Below are positions 35,995-38,557 of a stretch of 38,557 nucleotides of DNA, in pieces (the first letter of the stretch is position 1; each line of letters starts with the position of its first letter). The notes beneath the pieces are model-generated. The model did not search any database. It was given only the letters and a program-made list of their open reading frames with translations, and was not told where the DNA came from. Both the position numbers and the translations under genes were made by a program. The stretch covers positions 1 to 38,557 of the forward strand of contig JADFYW010000030.1 of the NCBI GenBank assembly GCA_015232855.1, in the 5' to 3' direction. Source of the DNA: Fibrobacteria bacterium (lineage in GTDB: Bacteria; Fibrobacterota; Fibrobacteria; UBA11236; JADFYW01).

Positions 35995-38557
35995 TTAATT
36001 TAGTTCATACCAGAATAACAGATCCACTATTTGAGCAACTTGTTCGGGATCCGCTCCCCGTACACCCCCAAAATGCATCAATTTCTTTCCATCTTTTTTC
36101 TCGCTGGCATGTGCTGTTTTTAATTTATCCGTTAATACCCGTTGCCGGATAAGTTCCCGTAAGCGACGACGATCAAGTTTTTTGGGAGAGGCCTTTTCGT
36201 GGTCACCGGAGGCCCGTGTTTCCTCACCTTCGTCTTCTACACTAAAGCCTAAATATTTTCCCAGGTTAGTCCCTTCTGGTAAGAGCTCGTTGGCTTCTTT
36301 CAGGGCGTTTACAAAACTGTCCATGTCATTATCGCCCTGGGCTTTCAGATAAAAAGAAAGGGCCCGGTTAATGGCGATGCCCGCGTCTTTCTCTTTCTTA
36401 AAAGCTTTTTCTAAAACATTCAGTGCCTTTTTCTCATCACCGGTCAGAATGATTGCACAAGCGTAATTACTCATGGCTTTGGGTGACTTGTCTTTTTTCG
36501 TCAGCTTCTCAAAAACCTTTTCCGCTTTTGGATAATTACGCATACGAGCGTATAACATCCCCAAACGATTTAGGTCTGCAGCAGACATTGATTTTTTGGC
36601 TTCCAAATCTTTTGCTGCCTGCTGCCAGGAGCCCGAGATAGCCTCGTCAACTTTTTTGCGCTCTAATTCTACAGCCTGCTTGAGTTCATCAATTTTCCAT
36701 TCTTTGGGTGGGTTCTTTAATGAAACGGCAGCATAAGTCTTCCAGGCTTCGCTGAGTTCGATAACCGAAACTCTCTGACCTTCAGAGATGGCCTGATTAA
36801 ATTCTTCGGCGGCTGTGGTCCAGGCAGTAAGAAAGCCCTTATTTATTAAGGTTGTTTCCACCGGTACCCAAAGTGTCCCTTTGTGAGAAACCATCCGCTC
36901 ACGCTCATCACCAAGCGCCATCCGGTTTTTGTCAAAAATGCCCGTATCAAACATCACCAGTACATGGTCTGGATAAGAAACAATAGCTGTTTTTATCCCC
37001 ACAGCGGTTAACATAGCAGCATATAACACTGCGCTGTCATCACAGTCACCACTTTTGAGTTCCATGGTCTCGCGTGGATATTGCACCCGGTCAAGCACCC
37101 GATTTCCAGGCGAACCCGCCGGATCTTTGATATACTTTATGCCATGCTTATGCAGAGCTTGAAATATAGCCATGCCATTGGACAACTCCGTATTCATATA
37201 CCATTCTTTTTTGGATTGGGGAATGGCGTTACGGGCAAATTTATTAACTGAAGGTTCCCGGTAGGTTACAAAAGCAGCCAGAGCATAAGGTTCTTTCCAA
37301 TCCATGGTATTGCGATCAAAAACCTGTACCGGAGCGGTTAGCTGGCGTTTTTTGCGCTTGCCGTTTTGAAGATAGGTTAAGGTCACCTGGCTATTAAAAG
37401 ATTTGGTTTCAGTGTTGTTAAGGACTTTTTCGCTGTTTAAGATTAAATTCAGTTTTAGCTCGTCTTTCCCACCGGGGTCAAGAGATTTAAGGGAGGCCTG
37501 AGCGGGAAGGTCCATAAGGGCGGGAATATGCACGCTTACCTGTATGTCTTGCAGGGGGGCCGACGCCACACTGGCAATGCTCACTGTTGACAAGGGGTTT
37601 TGCTCATAGTAACGGACCCGCGAAGGAAAAATTTCTTTAACAGAGAAGTTCTCGATATCAAGACCAGGTCCCTGATACTCAAACAAAATCTTTTCTGCGG
37701 CACCCTTGCCGGCTTTAACACCAATGCGGTTAGAGGTCATATGGGAGACCTTTAAATTAAATTCAGGCGACTTGTTAAAGAGTTCCCGTACATCCTGGAC
37801 CGTTCCTTTAATCTGCAAGTCAAATAAAGCGCTCTTTTTTTCCAGATAGCGTAATTGCACTCCTTTGATAAAAGCAACTTTTTTAAGCATTTCCTGAGTA
37901 CGGGCGATACCCTGGTCTCCTAAGCCGGTAACATATAGTTCCACAGAGCCCTGGTTGTAGGCCTCACTACGCCAGTATGATTGGAGATTTTTAATCAGCT
38001 CTTGTGCCAGGGCTGAGCCGCCCACTTCCAGGCCGAATTGTGCGGCTGAGAATTCTTCCTGGGAATTCTTTTTTACCCGTTTTGTTTTAGATGCTATAAT
38101 TTCAGCGTTGTCTGCTTTCACAATATGAGCGTTCAACTGTACCGGAACCGTATAAAACTGTTTCCCGTAAATTGTTTTTGGCGTTGGTTTCCCTGCACTT
38201 ACTCCGCCACGGATAATGAGGTCGGCCCCATGCCTAAAAGCAAGACTGGCCAGGTCTTTATCATCTAAGCCCTTTGCTTTTTCGACTTCCTGGATTTTTT
38301 TAAACTGTTCCGGTTCTACAATCTTATACCCTTTTTCCAGTAAATACTCTTCAAATTTGTGGGTCGCTGTTTTTTCAAACATCTCTTTGCCTTCACTGCG
38401 TTCATCCAGTAATATCATAAGGCGTGGTTTATTTTTTATTTCATAGAGCAGTTGCTGAGCAATTAAATCCCCTTCTGTTTTACCCATCTCCACTTCGGCT
38501 GCCACCTGCACTTTAATTAAACCGAATTCCTTTTTTGAAGAGATTACAAAATGATTT
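35995..38557 (-). CDS. Envelope protein with FlgT/CsgG-like, transglutaminase and TPR regions (5' partial)
   Basis: At least 853 codons. A GTG at 38511 is the first start codon in the window, but the frame stays open to the right edge (reading SSKKEFGLIKVQVAAEVEMG), so the true start, likely with a signal peptide, is outside. The N-terminal part is CsgG/FlgT-like (ILLDERSEG, YKIVEPEQFKKI, LAFRHGADLIIRGGV). A transglutaminase-like core is at about 450-545 of the GTG frame, with SGDCDDSAVLYAAML (Cys), YPDHVLVMFD (His) and LWVPVETT. TPR repeats (about 640-750, LGMLYARMRNYPKAEKVFEKL) and a basic tail follow. The catalytic Cys and His are present, so hydrolase or crosslinking activity is possible. 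Confidence 0.8.
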   Translation of the reverse strand, partial: NHFVISSKKEFGLIKVQVAAEVEMGKTEGDLIAQQLLYEIKNKPRLMILLDERSEGKEMFEKTATHKFEEYLLEKGYKIVEPEQFKKIQEVEKAKGLDDKDLASLAFRHGADLIIRGGVSAGKPTPKTIYGKQFYTVPVQLNAHIVKADNAEIIASKTKRVKKNSQEEFSAAQFGLEVGGSALAQELIKNLQSYWRSEAYNQGSVELYVTGLGDQGIARTQEMLKKVAFIKGVQLRYLEKKSALFDLQIKGTVQDVRELFNKSPEFNLKVSHMTSNRIGVKAGKGAAEKILFEYQGPGLDIENFSVKEIFPSRVRYYEQNPLSTVSIASVASAPLQDIQVSVHIPALMDLPAQASLKSLDPGGKDELKLNLILNSEKVLNNTETKSFNSQVTLTYLQNGKRKKRQLTAPVQVFDRNTMDWKEPYALAAFVTYREPSVNKFARNAIPQSKKEWYMNTELSNGMAIFQALHKHGIKYIKDPAGSPGNRVLDRVQYPRETMELKSGDCDDSAVLYAAMLTAVGIKTAIVSYPDHVLVMFDTGIFDKNRMALGDERERMVSHKGTLWVPVETTLINKGFLTAWTTAAEEFNQAISEGQRVSVIELSEAWKTYAAVSLKNPPKEWKIDELKQAVELERKKVDEAISGSWQQAAKDLEAKKSMSAADLNRLGMLYARMRNYPKAEKVFEKLTKKDKSPKAMSNYACAIILTGDEKKALNVLEKAFKKEKDAGIAINRALSFYLKAQGDNDMDSFVNALKEANELLPEGTNLGKYLGFSVEDEGEETRASGDHEKASPKKLDRRRLRELIRQRVLTDKLKTAHASEKKDGKKLMHFGGVRGADPEQVAQIVDLLFWYELN

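Overview
The window reads as one contig of a moderately AT-rich Gram-negative bacterium. It carries an alternative complex III (ACIII) operon, several signal-peptide lipoproteins, and Ig/FN3/carboxypeptidase-regulatory surface domains. It also has CsgG-like/DUF5683 proteins and oxygen-type haem synthesis. This mix suggests the FCB superphylum, perhaps something Fibrobacterota-like; that placement is inference. No rRNA, tRNA or CRISPR array was seen.

Layout. 0-3 kb: housekeeping genes (HD-domain phosphohydrolase; minus-strand cluster of a membrane-anchored protein, NadD and a PHP phosphoesterase). 3-4.3 kb: AT-rich island with a decayed KilA-N gene. 4.5-5.9 kb: protoporphyrinogen oxidase, convergent with the next block. 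6.1-17.7 kb: one long minus-strand operon actA-B-C-D-E-F, a 102-aa membrane protein, then cytochrome-oxidase-like subunits II, I, III and IV. 18-20.2 kb: NadA and a scramblase/LURP-one-like protein. 20.2-30.5 kb: surface and envelope proteins, namely an Ig/B-repeat/LRR lipoprotein, a small TM protein, a 1624-aa multidomain lipoprotein and a CsgG/DUF5683 protein. 30.6-33.5 kb: accessory genes, namely a broken AAA_14/DUF4143 ATPase and a HipB/HipA pair with a very clear autoregulated promoter. 33.6-38.6 kb: a CHASE2 adenylate cyclase and a large transglutaminase/TPR protein running off the right edge.

Main finding. The ACIII genes look intact: five CxxCH in ActA, a full set of Fe-S cysteines in ActB, one CxxCH in ActE. 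The oxidase encoded with them does not look like an oxidase. Subunit I keeps both low-spin haem a histidines (H72, H383). It has lost the high-spin haem a3 ligand (H to S381), two of three CuB ligands (R246, G295; only H296 remains), the active-site tyrosine (F250), the Mg ligands and the K-channel lysine. Subunit II has lost the CuA cysteine loop but keeps a C-terminal cytochrome c (CNACH). Subunit III has lost several conserved residues too. All four reading frames are intact and translationally coupled, so this looks like a maintained ACIII partner that cannot reduce O2 by the known mechanism. It may be an electron-relay or energy-coupling module.

Several families of short intergenic inverted repeats are scattered between genes: a REP-like CCGGGC element, a gcgcagag/ctctgcgc element, a G-rich element and a ctccaacactcc element.
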